From Cyprinodon diabolis (lineage: Eukaryota > Chordata > Actinopteri > Cyprinodontiformes > Cyprinodontidae), in assembly GCA_030533445.1 (NCBI GenBank), contig CM060080.1, positions 4,220,052 through 4,284,051 of the forward strand: a stretch of 64,000 nucleotides of DNA, in the 5' to 3' direction. Position 1 is the stretch's first letter. Each line of letters opens with the position of its first letter. Under the pieces are notes generated by a model. The model was not told where the DNA came from. It saw only the letters and a program-made list of their open reading frames with translations, and ran no database searches. Below, one piece after another: positions 35,800 through 46,985 of the stretch. A program made the position numbers and the translations under genes.

Positions 35800-36690
35800 A
35801 GTGAGGCAGACACCTTGTCCACTTTTAAGAGTAGGCTTAAAACGTTCCTTTTGGATAAAGCTTATAGTTAGAGTGGCTCAGAAGTTCCTGAGCTATCTCT
35901 ATAGTTATGCTGCTATAGGCTTAGACTGCTGGAGGACATAGGGACCCCTTTTCATCATTCTATCTCTATTCTCCAATTCTACTGATTTTGTAGTTCAACC
36001 CACAACTTTATGGTCTCTGTCCTTTTCTCATCATAGTAGCTTCATCTGGCGTATTCCTGGCTGTGACTCCATCCTGGAAGGAAATGTCAGCTGGGCTTTT
36101 GCCATCAACAACATCAATCACAGATGATAGAGTTAGGTCTGTTTTTGATGTTTAGTCCTGTTTCTCTGCTGGACATAGCAATGGGCTCATCTTTTTCATG
36201 TGACTTAATGTATGTTCTCTCTTTCATGAAAATTGAATAAGAGCTCATCTACTTAACTGCTTCTTTCCTAGACAGAGCAACCTATGACGCTAGTTTACTT
36301 GTACCTTTTCTAACATAGAAAGTATTTTATAGAACAGTAATTCTTTGTGACGATAGTTAGCTGCTTATCTCAACCCTCAGTCAGCCTCAGCAGAAGGGTT
36401 AGAAGCTGGTGCTGCTGGAGGTTTCTTCCTGTTAAATGGGTATTTTCCACCTCCACATTTGCTGCATGGATGCCCGGTATGAGGGATGGCTGCAGTCAAT
36501 GATATAAAGCAAATCTCTACTGTTGCCACATGCTCATTCAGTAGGAATCTGTCCTGCAAAGTCAGTGCCTGGATGCAATAAGCTGGCTTGCCTTAAATAG
36601 AAACTTTGTAACCAATCTGACTGGATGATCTGATTGAATTGTCTCTTTAAAGCTATAATTGGACAGTGGCTAGTTTGTAGTTGTAAAATG
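35800..36690 (+). mobile_element. LINE 3' end with C-terminal coding trace
   Basis: From about 35805 the + strand can be read as DTLSTFKSRLKT-like words across one frameshift and then a Lys-Ala-Tyr-Ser stop. This resembles the C terminus that follows the reverse transcriptase in L2/Rex-type LINEs. The 3' region then shows TATAGTTATGCTGCTATAGGC, CTGGAGGACATAGGGACCCC, GGAGGTTTCTTCCTGTTAAA and CTGACTGGATGATCTG, all shared with 26590-27860 or 46560-46985. The element is truncated at its 5' side and lacks polymerase motifs. The LINE clade is an inference from the tail. Confidence 0.55.
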
Positions 36691-38871
36691 CACAAAAAGT
36701 TTTGTTTTTGGATTATTAGCATGATTCTAATTAGCAGGGAATCATCCTGGTAGTAAGTAGTATTTGGTGTATCTTTATAAGTAAATGTTTAGATACAGTA
36801 AAAATAGATGTTAAAATTAACGAAAGCATAAGAAATGTAAAAAAAAAAAGATTATATATTTTATACCTTTTGCAAATCCTCTTATCATATAAAGAAATAA
36901 CTTGGTAGATACAAGGTTAGAAAGCAGTGAAACCTTTAATTCGTTTTGACAGCCTCATCTGTATTAGATTGTCAGCCAGACTGAATGAGCTGGGACCCGG
37001 AGTGGCAGAAAGGGGCCCAAACAGGTGCGACACCAACTTTCTGCCTCACAGGAGACGATAAAGCCCTTGGTCAAGGGTACAGCACCTGGGCCATTGTTTT
37101 AACACACAAAATGGCTTTTAAGTGCAAATTTCCACTTGGTCCTAAAGGAGACCTGGCCTCTGCACTTGCTTTACTCATCTGAACCAATATGTGAACCGTC
37201 TTGATTTGCATAATGGGCATAATGGAAATGAGGGGCCAGCTTTGTCCGACCAAGACAAAAAGAAGAAAGAAAAGGGGAGGCAGACTGATGCCATTCTGCT
37301 CAACTGCATCTGTGCAGCACAAAGGTGTGATATCTTGAGGCTCATCTGACCACTTTTTTATTATGATCAGAGGTTATATTAAGCACCGTCTTCCTTGTAG
37401 AAAAATAAAGGCCCTTTAAATGACAATTAATTCTAGATTTACCAAAGAACAGAGCGAGAGAGAGAGAATGTTCTCACATCTCCTATTTAAGATATTTTTC
37501 TTCCTTGAGTTATCAGCTAACATGCTTTATGTCCAATCTCAGATCTCTACTGTTTGGGTTTTTGGATGCTTCTTTCCTGCTAAATGAGTTTCACTTCTGT
37601 TGCATCACATGTTTTGAACTTTCATCCTTCAGTCTGATTATAAGGAGTTCGCTCAGACGACGGGCTAACATGAATCTACATCCAGATTGGGAAAAACAAT
37701 TGAGACTATTTTCCTTCTCATGAGATTAATGACCAAACCAAAGATTGTCACTGGGAATGTTATGATAGTTTATCTTGCAATTTGCTCCTCAGAGTTCCTT
37801 TTCTCCTTATTCTCCGTAATTGCTTTTTTTTGTACCCCACTCTTTTAGGAAGGAGCCATCTGCCACAGGAGAGAGTTCCTGACAGCTTTTTACAGCTCAT
37901 GATTTTAAGTCATTTTCTATAATCTACTCAAGAAGTAATAAAATATGGCTATATGACCCGATTAAATGATATCTAACAGGATTAGGTCACCATGAAAGGT
38001 TGTTTTTTTAATCATTGATACAAGTCGAATGAAACTAACAGATCTAAACGCTAATTAGGGCGTAAAAACTTTTCAAAAATAATCTACTAGATTAAAATTT
38101 GTGTTATTTCTGAACTTTTTCATAATCAATATTAATCTAAAATAAAAGAAATTTTCACCAGGTACCATATAACAGAACCATTTGACAGGAATGGTAAAAT
38201 CCACGGTACTATAATTATTATGTTGCACCAGTTCAGAACAGGCCTCTTACATCTCGAATTTTAAGGTCAACTACATCCTTGACAATCCAGTTTGATCCCA
38301 GTGATGATATAATGCAGCCAAGCAGCAGTTTATGATGGCAACTGTTAAAAAATTTTCTGTTTTTCAAAACCTAGCCAAATGCATTGAGTTTTTGACTCCC
38401 TTATGCTGAGTTTGCAAACAGATGTAAACAGAAATATCCTGTGAGTAAATGGTCCAAAAAAAAAAACCCTCACACGCTGACCCAGGGGTTCTTCTCTTGT
38501 AGCTCAATCAATGGTTTAGTCAAGAAGGGAGACAGAGAAAAACACTGAAAGGTAGGTTGCGCTGTATTTTCTATAGAGAGAGTGTGATGTTAATGACAGT
38601 AATGACTACAGATAATACGTTATGGAGAGAAGTAGAAGAAAGAAGCAGAACATTTAAAAGTGGTCCTTATGTCCTCCAGTAGCCTAAGCCTATAGCAGCA
38701 TAACCAAGGAGATGCCTCATGATAATTTGACCCACACAAAATATAAGCTTTATCATAAACCAATATCTTTAGCCCATTAAAAATCTGAATTAAAAAGCTT
38801 ATTGACTAAAACTGCTCTTATGAAATGGTTAAGACAATAAATGTGAAATGTTCTGTTTATTCTGTAGGTAT
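36691..38871. other. unique DNA, no gene seen
   Basis: Mixed AT-rich sequence with an A run at 36840. No protein, splice or RNA signal could be defended. Confidence 0.45.
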
Positions 38872-38873
38872 TA

Positions 38874-41203
38874 CAGTTTTTTACAGTCGCTAGGACACAT
38901 TTCTCAATACTTAGGTCACTTTTTCAAAACTCTTCACACAGTGAGCACAACAGAAGTATATGTGGGCTAAACTATGGATCATTTATCATTGCTTTGGCAC
39001 AAAATGCATTCAATGACTACATCTTTCAAATTACATTAATTCTTTTCTCACTTCGACACAACAACCGCCAAAAATCTGTGTACCTACAGGACAATTTGCA
39101 CATGCTTACATACTGTTTTCAAAACTGTTAAACTTATGTTCAAAACAATAACATAATACAAAACTGAATAAGACAGCAATTTGCTACATTTCTACAGGAA
39201 TATTTTAATGAAATATATTTTACATCTCAAAATTAAATGCTATAAAAATAAGCGGACAATTGGACCAACCACAGCTGATTCTCATTGTAGATGAACATCT
39301 ACACAGGTGTTACTCTTTCAATTTCATTACAAAAGGAGACAACTGCTGAATAGTTTTGTATTGTGATGTAAACATGGACCCATTCAGAAACAGAGAAGTG
39401 GCTGAAAGAGGAAGAAGAGGGGCTGGGAGGGGGCGAGGAATACGTATGCGTGGTGGAAGAAGAATAAGAGGAAGACCAAGAGCTGTAGTTTCAGATGAGA
39501 TCAGAGCTACTGTAATTGATCATGTAGTAAATCATGGTCTCTCAATGAGAGAGGCTGGTCAGAGAGTGCAGCCAAATCTGCAACGCTCAACAGTGGCATC
39601 TATTGTTAGAGTTTTCCGGCAAACCAACAGGTAACTTGTATTCTGCAAGGGCATTTGACTGAGTTGCACATTACAGAAGTAAATAGACTTGTGTGTAATT
39701 GCTTCAGCATTTCTGCTTAGGACTCAACAGTGACCATACACAGGTGGGAGAGGAAGGATGCTCACTGATGTGCAGGAAACTGCCATTGTTGATATGGTCA
39801 TCAGAAACAATGGCATAAAACTCACTGAGATTCGAGACACAGTTTTGGCAGACAACATTACTTTTGCAAATATTCACAGTGTAAGCATCACAACTATTTC
39901 TAGAGTCCTGAAAAAACATCAGGTAAGGATGAAACAGTTGTACACTGTGCCTTTTGAGAGGAACTCTGAACATGTCAAGCAACTCAGGAACCAATATGTC
40001 CAGGTAAGATCACAATAAAATACAGAACTGTTTTTGAACAAAACACACACAAAGAAATTCTTTTTAGGTAATGTTTACTACTGTAACAGCTTATGTTGCC
40101 TTGTGGATTTATTATAGAGAGTCATGGAGATTGAAGGCAGGCAAACGCCCCACATTTTCATCTTTGTGGATGAGGCAGGTTTCAACCTAGCCAAAACACG
40201 GCGACGAGGAAGGAATGTGATTGGGAAGAGAGCCACAGTGGATGTCCCGGGCCAGAGGGGTGCCAACATCACAATGTGCGCAGCAATATCCACTGATGGA
40301 CTGCTGTTACACAAACCACTAATTAGGCCATACAACACTGAACGTCTCCTTGCGTTCCTGCATGATCTCTATGGAAGGGTTGTGCTAGGTGAGGAAAGGG
40401 ATGCAGAGAGAAGAAATCCACCAACATTTATAATTGTATGGGACAATGTGGCATTTCACCACTCTCGTGCAGTCACCGAGTGGTTTGCAGCCCATCCCAG
40501 AATGGTGTCACTTTTCCTCCCACCTTACTCTCCATTCCTCAACCCCATAGAGGAATTCTTTTCCTCATGGAGGTGGAAGGTTTATGACCACCATCCACAT
40601 AATCAAATGTCCCTCCTGGACGCAATGAATGCTGGATGCCTGGACATATCAGCAGAAGATTGTCAGGGATGGATCAGGCATGCCAGAAGATTCTTTCCTA
40701 GGTGTATTGCCCTAGATGACATAAGATGTGATGTGGATGAGAACCTGTGGCCAAATGGAGAAGACCGAGTAGATTAGCATTACTATTGTATCTGTATCAG
40801 TGGATGATGTGAATACAAATTCTTGTATTTTGGAATTACTCCTAAAAACAAATAAAAGACATAAAATATATTGAAGCATTCTGCATCATGTCTGATTCAT
40901 TCCAGTAACCTCTATTGCAGTGAATTATTAACCGAGATTGTATAATGCTACATGTTGTTAGTGTTTTTTGGGTCATTGTTTTGTGGGTGACAAAGTGTGT
41001 TTGTTGGCTGTCAACCTTTGCTAGTGTTATGGAAGAATGTGTTGATTTGAGATATGTATGAAGTGATTTGGTAGTTTTAGTGCATTTTGAATGTGAAATG
41101 AACTGCTGTGCCAAGCTGAAAGTTGGTTTGGAGAACTGTGTGAAGAGTTTTGAAAAAGTGACTTAAGTATTGAAAAATGGGTCCTAGCGACTGTAAAAAA
41201 CTG
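38874..41203 (+). mobile_element. IS630-related Tc1/mariner element, nearly complete
   Basis: The element is flanked by TA (38872-38873 and 41204-41205). The terminal inverted repeats are about 69 bp: they start CAGTTTTTTACAGTCGCTAG at the left and the same in complement at the right, with three mismatches (for example ACACATTTC against ACCCATTTT). The 2330-bp interior carries a three-exon transposase on the + strand. Such high end-to-end similarity and a single coding lesion indicate a young insertion. Confidence 0.95.
39374..40777 (+). pseudogene. IS630-like transposase, three exons, one premature stop
   Basis: Exon 1 (39374-39630) starts MDPFRNREVAERGRRG, an Arg/Gly-rich basic arm, followed by a helix-turn-helix region (LSMREAGQRV). 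Intron 1 (GTAACT...TGCTTAG) leads to exon 2 (39721-40003) with VQETAIVDMVIRNNGIKL. Intron 2 (GTAAGA...ATTATAG) leads to exon 3 (40118-40777), the RNase H-like DDE core: D198 in FVDEAGFN, D289 in IIVWDNVAFH, E325 in NPIEE, with 35 residues between the last two. Joined length is 399 residues. The only lesion I see is TGA at 39731-39733, which by context was probably CGA (Arg) decayed at a CpG. The role in the family is cut-and-paste transposition at TA sites in the nucleus. Confidence 0.88.
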
Positions 41204-41205
41204 TA

Positions 41206-41818
41206 AGTGAATTAAAGTTTGAGATGGGGCAAAGTGGGGCTAATTGCCTGACGTTCTCTCCTAATTTCTTAAAAAAATTTGCTAAATTTCCCTTTAAATT
41301 GATCAAGTCCTTTAACAGAGAAGTTATGTGATTTTGCATTGGGTCGTTGACCTAAAACCTAATATATATTTTAAGCAGTTGTATTATGTCATTATTTGAA
41401 AGATTTTGAATATATTTAGCATTTTCCTGATAACAGAGTTGAGACTCTTATAAAGGCTCACCATAAGGTTCTTGGTCCCAGTGTGAGGTTCTGTGCAAAC
41501 CTATGCAACAGCAAGGCCTCCTCACCACCTGCAAAGTGGGCTCTGTGGCGGGGACTTCAAACTGTCAGCAGTGGTGCTTTGCAAATAGCAAGATGTCACT
41601 GCCCGCATTGACTGAAAGGCATCTTACAGTGACTCATTTCTCCAGTTCGGTTAACCACTGCCAGACAGTTTTTTTTTACTTACATGTGCTCATTTGACCT
41701 GCAAACAGTGTTGCAGTTTGTCAGTGCATCCTATTTTGATCAGAAATGACTTACATTTCAATAGATGAGAAGACATGCATATCATATATATACACACATA
41801 CATATATATACATACACA
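41206..41818. other. unique DNA ending in a TA/CA-rich run, no gene seen
   Basis: No coding signal. The last 40 bases are a mixed ATATACACACATA run into which the next Tc1 fragment was inserted. Confidence 0.45.
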
Positions 41819-41820
41819 TA

Positions 41821-42366
41821 CACTACCGTTCAAAAGTTTGGAGTCACATTGAAATGTCGTTATTTTTGAAGGAAAAGCACTGTACTTTTCAATGAAGATA
41901 ACTTTAAACTAGTCTTAATTTCAAAGAAATACACTCTATACATTGCTAATGTGGTAAATGACAATTCTAGCTGCAAATGTCAGGTTTTTGGTGCAATATC
42001 TACATAGGTGTATAGAGGCCCATTTCCAGCAACTATCACTCCAGTGTTTTAATGGTACAATGTGTTTGCTCATTGGCTCAGAAGGCTAATTGATGATTAG
42101 AAAACCCTTGTGCAATCATGTTCACACATCTGAAAACAGTTTAGCTCGTTACAGAAGCTACAAAACTGACCTTCCTTTGAGCAGATTGAGTTTCTGGAGC
42201 ATCACTTTTGTGGGGTCAATTAAACGCTAAAAGTGCCAGAAAAAGAACTTTCATCTGAAACTCGACAGTCTATTCTTGTTCTTAGAAATGAAGGCTATTC
42301 CATGTGAGAAATGGCTAAGAAATTGAAGATTTCCTACAACAGTGTGAACTACTCCCTTCAGAGGAC
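41821..42366 (+). mobile_element. Tc1-like element, left end only
   Basis: It starts CACTACCGTTCAAAAGTTTGG after TA, a well-known fish Tc1 end. Near 42265-42360 the + strand reads ETRQSILVLRNEGYSM, a stop, then EMAKKLKISYNSVNYSLQRT, the paired-like DNA-binding start of a Tc1 transposase. The element stops abruptly at a TA-rich microsatellite, and no right end was found downstream. It is truncated and broken. Confidence 0.8.
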
Positions 42367-42447
42367 ATATATATGACAACATGGATGTATGTATATCTAT
42401 ATATGTATATTTCTATATATATATGTATCTATATATATAGATACATA
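42367..42447. repeat. TA-rich microsatellite, left part
   Basis: Mixed (TA)n with GTATCTA and ATGTATA variants. It is the left flank of the Tc1 insertion and continues beyond 43695. Confidence 0.85.
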
Positions 42448-43695
42448 CACTATATTGCCAAAAGTATTTGCTCACCCATCCAAATTATTGGAATCAGGTG
42501 TTCCAATCACTTCCATGGCCACAGGTGTATAAATTCAAGCACCTAGGCATGCAGACTGTTTTTACAAACATTTGTGAAAGAATGGGTCGCTCTCAGGAGC
42601 TCAGTGAATTCCAGCGTGGAACTGTGATAGGATGCCACCTGTGCAACAAATCCAGTCGTGAAATTTCCTCGCTCCTAAATATTCCACAGTCAACTGTCAG
42701 CTGTATTATAAGAAAATGGAAGTGTTTGGGAACGACAGCAACTCAGCCACGAAGTGGTAGGCCACGTAAACTGACGGAGCGGGGTCAGCGGATGCTGAAG
42801 CGCATAGTGCGAAGAGGTCGCCAACTTTCTGCAGAGTCAATCACTACAGACCTCCAAACTTCATGTGGCCTTCAGATTAGCTCAAGAACAGTGCGCAGAG
42901 AGCTTCATGGAATGGGTTTCCATGGTCGAGCAGCTGCATCCAAGCCATACATAACCAAGTGCAATGCAAAGCGTCGGATGCGGTGGTGTAAAGCACGCCG
43001 CCACTGGACTCTAGAGCAGTGGAGACGCGTTCTCTGGAGTGACGAATCGCGCTTCTCCATCTGGCAATCTGATGGACGGGTCTGGGTTTGGCGGTTGCCA
43101 GGAGAACGGTACTTGTCTGACTGCATTGTGCCAAGTGTAAAGTTTGGTGGAGGGGGGATTATGGTGTGGGGTTGTTTTTCAGGAGCTGGGCTTGGCCCCT
43201 TAGTTCCAGTGAAAGGAACTCTGAATGCTTCAGCATACCAAGACATTTTGGACAATTCCATGCTCCCAACTTTGTGGGAACAGTTTGGAGCTGGCCCCTT
43301 CCTCTTCCAACATGACTGTGCACCAGTGCACAAAGCAAGGTCCATAAAGACATGGATGACAGAGTCTGGTGTGGATGAACTTGACTGGCCTGCACAGAGT
43401 CCTGACCTCAACCCGATAGAACACCTTTGGGATGAATTAGAGCGGAGACTGAGAGCCAGGCCTTCTCGTCCAACATCAGTGTGCGACCTCACAAATGCGC
43501 TTCTGGAAGAATGGTCAAAAATTCCCATAAACACACTCCTAAACCTTGTGGACAGCCTTCCCAGAAGAGTTGAAGCTGTTCTAGCTGCAAAGGGTGGACC
43601 GACGTCATATTGAACCCTATGGATTAGGAACGGGATGTCACTTAAGCTCATATGTGAGTCAAGGCAGGTGAGCAAATACTTTTGGCAATATAGTG
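42448..43695 (+). mobile_element. complete Tc1 transposon
   Basis: CACTATATTGCCAAAAGTAT at the left is repeated in perfect complement at the right (ATACTTTTGGCAATATAGTG), flanked by TA (42446-42447 and 43696-43697). The inverted similarity continues to about base 34 (TGCTCACCCAT against TGCTCACCTGC). The 1248-bp element contains one uninterrupted transposase gene. It sits inside a (TA)n microsatellite, which supplies its TA target. Confidence 0.95.
42582..43613 (+). CDS. Tc1 transposase, apparently intact
   Basis: It encodes 343 residues from ATG 42582 ([10 protein letters not shown]). An in-frame ATG at 42549 would add 11 residues, but MGRSQ is where the conserved family sequence begins. 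The N-terminal half holds two helix-turn-helix units (about residues 5-45 and 65-110) joined by a GRPRKL AT-hook-like segment at about 59-64. The catalytic DDE core has D154 (LWSDESRF), D245 (FQHDCAPVH) and E280 ([11 protein letters not shown]), giving the DD34E spacing of Tc1. A Gly-rich box ([11 protein letters not shown]) lies near 188-198. The C terminus AAKGGPTSY is complete. The length and all key residues match working relatives, so the gene could encode an active or recently active enzyme; expression is unproven. It binds the terminal repeats and pastes the element at TA sites. Confidence 0.95.
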   Translation: MGRSQELSEFQRGTVIGCHLCNKSSREISSLLNIPQSTVSCIIRKWKCLGTTATQPRSGRPRKLTERGQRMLKRIVRRGRQLSAESITTDLQTSCGLQISSRTVRRELHGMGFHGRAAASKPYITKCNAKRRMRWCKARRHWTLEQWRRVLWSDESRFSIWQSDGRVWVWRLPGERYLSDCIVPSVKFGGGGIMVWGCFSGAGLGPLVPVKGTLNASAYQDILDNSMLPTLWEQFGAGPFLFQHDCAPVHKARSIKTWMTESGVDELDWPAQSPDLNPIEHLWDELERRLRARPSRPTSVCDLTNALLEEWSKIPINTLLNLVDSLPRRVEAVLAAKGGPTSY

Positions 43696-43875
<180 letters not shown>

Positions 43876-43929
43876 GCTTGGAGGAAAAAAGGGGGAAGAC
43901 TGCCAATGGAGGGTGAGGAAGAATTTTTT

Positions 43930-44061
<132 letters not shown>

Positions 44062-44143
44062 AGTGGGTACTTGTTGGAAATGGACACTTCACTCACGCTC
44101 CCCTTGTTTCACGAATTGCGTGAAAAACATGTGACTACTATAG

Positions 44144-44157
44144 CCACTAGGTGGCAG
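44144..44157 (+). promoter_or_regulatory. CTCF-type motif in unique sequence
   Basis: CCACTAGGTGGCAG agrees with all 14 positions of the CTCF core consensus and lies outside any recognised transposon. Occupancy is not known. Confidence 0.5.
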
Positions 44158-46354
44158 TCTGAGTCCATTTCGGCGTCCCATGAGTCAGGATTAGATAGGT
44201 AAATGAACGGACTGGGAGGGGTGTGAGGTGTTGCAAGCTGAGCAGACTATTGTTCCCCAGCTTCGCGCAAGTCAGTGAGCTGATTGGATACCATTATGTT
44301 TAGGCCTCTTCCTAAACATAACATCTATGCAGCAAAAAGCTAAAAATAATACAAAGCTACATAGATGCTGGAAGAGGATCTATCAAAAGACTATTAAAAG
44401 ACTGGGGTAGGGTCTATATTGATCATAGGATAATGATCATAACCCTACAGTGTTAGAGAATAATTGATTTGTTAGAAAGGCCTAGTCAAAGTCCAGAAAA
44501 AAATTATTTTTTCTAATGTTTAATGGTGCAATTTTACAAATAAAACTACTTTTTGTTGACGTTATTTTCAAACAAAATGTACATGTTTGTTGCTATAATG
44601 TGACAAAATGTGAAAAAAATTCTTATACACATTGCTTTAACACATCTTCATCACACGAGGAAGCGATCCCTTTGAAGAAACAAACGGAGCAAAGCTCTTT
44701 GTTGATGAGAATCATTTCCAGGCTGTTTTCTACGGGGAGGTATCACAGCAAGATAAATATGCTAAAATGATATTTCCAATAATCCTCTACTTATTTAGTT
44801 ATTTCCCTTTGCCCGCAGGCACACAGGTATTTACTTTAGTTTAATCTCCTTGAGCTTTCTACGACCAGGCAACACGTATGCGTAAGTTCTCACACGGACA
44901 AACACACAATGAAGAAAAACCCTAACGCCTTGTTCTCTGCAAAGGTAGATTATCTGTGCGTGCGCAGAGAAATTTCTCGAGGGATGCTTTGGCGCCGAGT
45001 AATAAAACTCAGAGAGTGTTTCCTTTGCCAAGCTGAGACATCTGGTCACCTTATCACAGATAAGTGGGGGTTAGTCCTGGCATCTGCTAGAATTAATCCA
45101 TTTTGCAAACACAGTTATCCTAATCTCCTAAATATGTCATTCCACAACTGTACAAAGCAGTAGGTAGAATTCTCCCTTCTGAAGTGTGCAGAGGAATGAT
45201 CAAGGAAAACGTCGGTGTGGACGGAGGCAGTGGCAGGAACCAGGACCTGTGAGGCTGACTGACATTTCCATCTGTGGCGAGGCCTGGTAATTATCGGGGA
45301 GAGGAGCGCCCGCAGCAGCGCGCCATCTGCTAGGGGAGATGGCTCAATGAGGTATGAGCACGAGCGGCTCTCCGTCGGGCCACTGCCTGCCTCTGACATG
45401 AGGGCTCGCATCTGCTACCGAGGAGCTGGGCCGCCCAACACAGCCTGTCTGCCTGGCCGAGAGAGGGGGCTGACAGGAGGGAGGAGAGCAGCCAAACTCC
45501 CCCCCCGTACCCCCCTCCCTCCCGACCCCCTCCAACACCCACGGCCATCGCTACCACCACTGCCCTGCCAAAGGAACACTTGACAAATAGCACAACCCAC
45601 TCACAAGTTTTCATACAGATCTCATCAAGTTGTTGGCATTTCTGTAAACGAAGCCTACAAGATCCAGTTCTTAAGAGGAGGCATCAATCGATGATTTTTG
45701 CATCAGCAGATACCAGAGAGGAGGTAGCATGCATTATGCAGTGTGCATGTGTAGCAGCGGATTGTGAGGCTCAGCGGGCTTTTCGTTATGGTACGTTTTC
45801 TGACTCATTTGTGAAGCTCAGCTCTCTTAGACTGGTCGGTTTTGCAGAAGCCTGGCTCCATATCACACAATCGCCTCACACACCTGGCAAATGGGGGTGT
45901 GTTTCTGTATGTGTGTGTGTGTCCTTGTTCTTTCTATTCAGCTCTCCTTTTTAGCTCTCCATGCTTAGTCCAACTGGGGTGCTGATATTACAGTCTGCCC
46001 ACAGACACGCTTTCAGATCCACGCACTAACGTCCCATAATAACCGTACTCAGAGCTCATAGAGCGTTCAGGGAGACTCTATACTAACAAGTACAGCTTTG
46101 ATGCACAAATCTAAACAAAAGCATTGAGCTTAAAAAAAGCTCTTTATGTTTTTATCTTACAGTGACCTTATTTAAGACCTTTTACAGACTATTTGTCACC
46201 AAAGACAATAAACATCAATTGAATAAAGTTTGTTTAACTTTGTGACACTCAAAAAACTTCTGACTGACAAAAGAAAAATGCCATTTGAGGTTATTCTGCT
46301 GAGCCAGTTCTGGTTCAGATGTATCAGAGTAATACGAACATACAATCACAGTCT
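44158..46354. other. unique DNA, no gene seen
   Basis: The region 45180-45600 is GC-richer, with long C runs (45500-45535) and open frames on both strands lacking any domain. It may be regulatory DNA. Nothing else was recognised. Confidence 0.4.
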
Positions 46355-46520
46355 AATGGGGAGTGGTGGTCCAATGGTTAGAGCATTGCGCTTGGATCCA
46401 TGAGGTTGTGAATTCAAGCCTAACTCCCACGCACCGCCACTCTGGGTCCATGAGCAACACCCGTAACCCCGACACTGCTCCCAGGGCACTGCACAATGGA
46501 AGCCCACTGCTCCACAAAGA
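46355..46520 (+). mobile_element. tRNA-derived SINE, second type
   Basis: The head shows TGGTGGTCCAATGGTTAGAG (A-box-like) and GTTGTGAATTCAAGCC (B-box-like) 35-40 bases later. The body contains CATGAGCAACACCCGTAACCC, ACTGCTCCCAGGGCACTGC and ATGGGTTAAAT. The layout is a Pol III SINE different from the DANA type at 12586. No clear tail or target duplication was seen. Confidence 0.65.
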
Positions 46521-46554
46521 GATGGGTTAAATTAAGCAAGAAATCCCTTGCTTT

Positions 46555-46985
46555 CTACTTGTGACAATGCTATGTAGCTATCCTGCTGGAGGACATAGGG
46601 ACCAGATTTCAATAATTTTGCTAAATTCTGTCTCTAATCTACAATTCTACAGTATTTGCTCTACCCCTTACTTTGTTTTCTCTCCGTTTTTTCTTGTAGG
46701 AGCGGCTTTAGTTGGTCCGGTTCTGTTTGGCTTGGATGACATCATGGAGGAAAATATCAGCCACTGACACTAAGCTCAGTTCTGTTGGAGGTTTCTTCCT
46801 GATAGAAGGCTCTCGACACATGTTCACCCAGGAGGAGCATCTCCTGCAAGATGTTTTCCCTTAGATAGAAAACATTTAACCAGTCGGTCTCCATCTGATC
46901 GAATCGTCTTTGCCTCTAGATGGCATGTATTGTGAAACGAGAGAAATAGACCGACCTGAATTTAATTGATTTTCAAGATAGCAGT
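46555..46985 (+). mobile_element. LINE 3' end fragment
   Basis: CTGCTGGAGGACATAGGGACC, GAGGTTTCTTCCTGATAGAAGG, ATCTGATCGAATCG and GGCATGTATTGTGAAA...GACCTGAATTTAATTGA follow the same order as 35900-36660 and 27400-27850. It is non-coding. Confidence 0.55.

Noticed and set aside
46355..46450. tRNA gene
   Set aside because: A and B boxes are present but the sequence cannot form a proper cloverleaf and continues into a SINE body.
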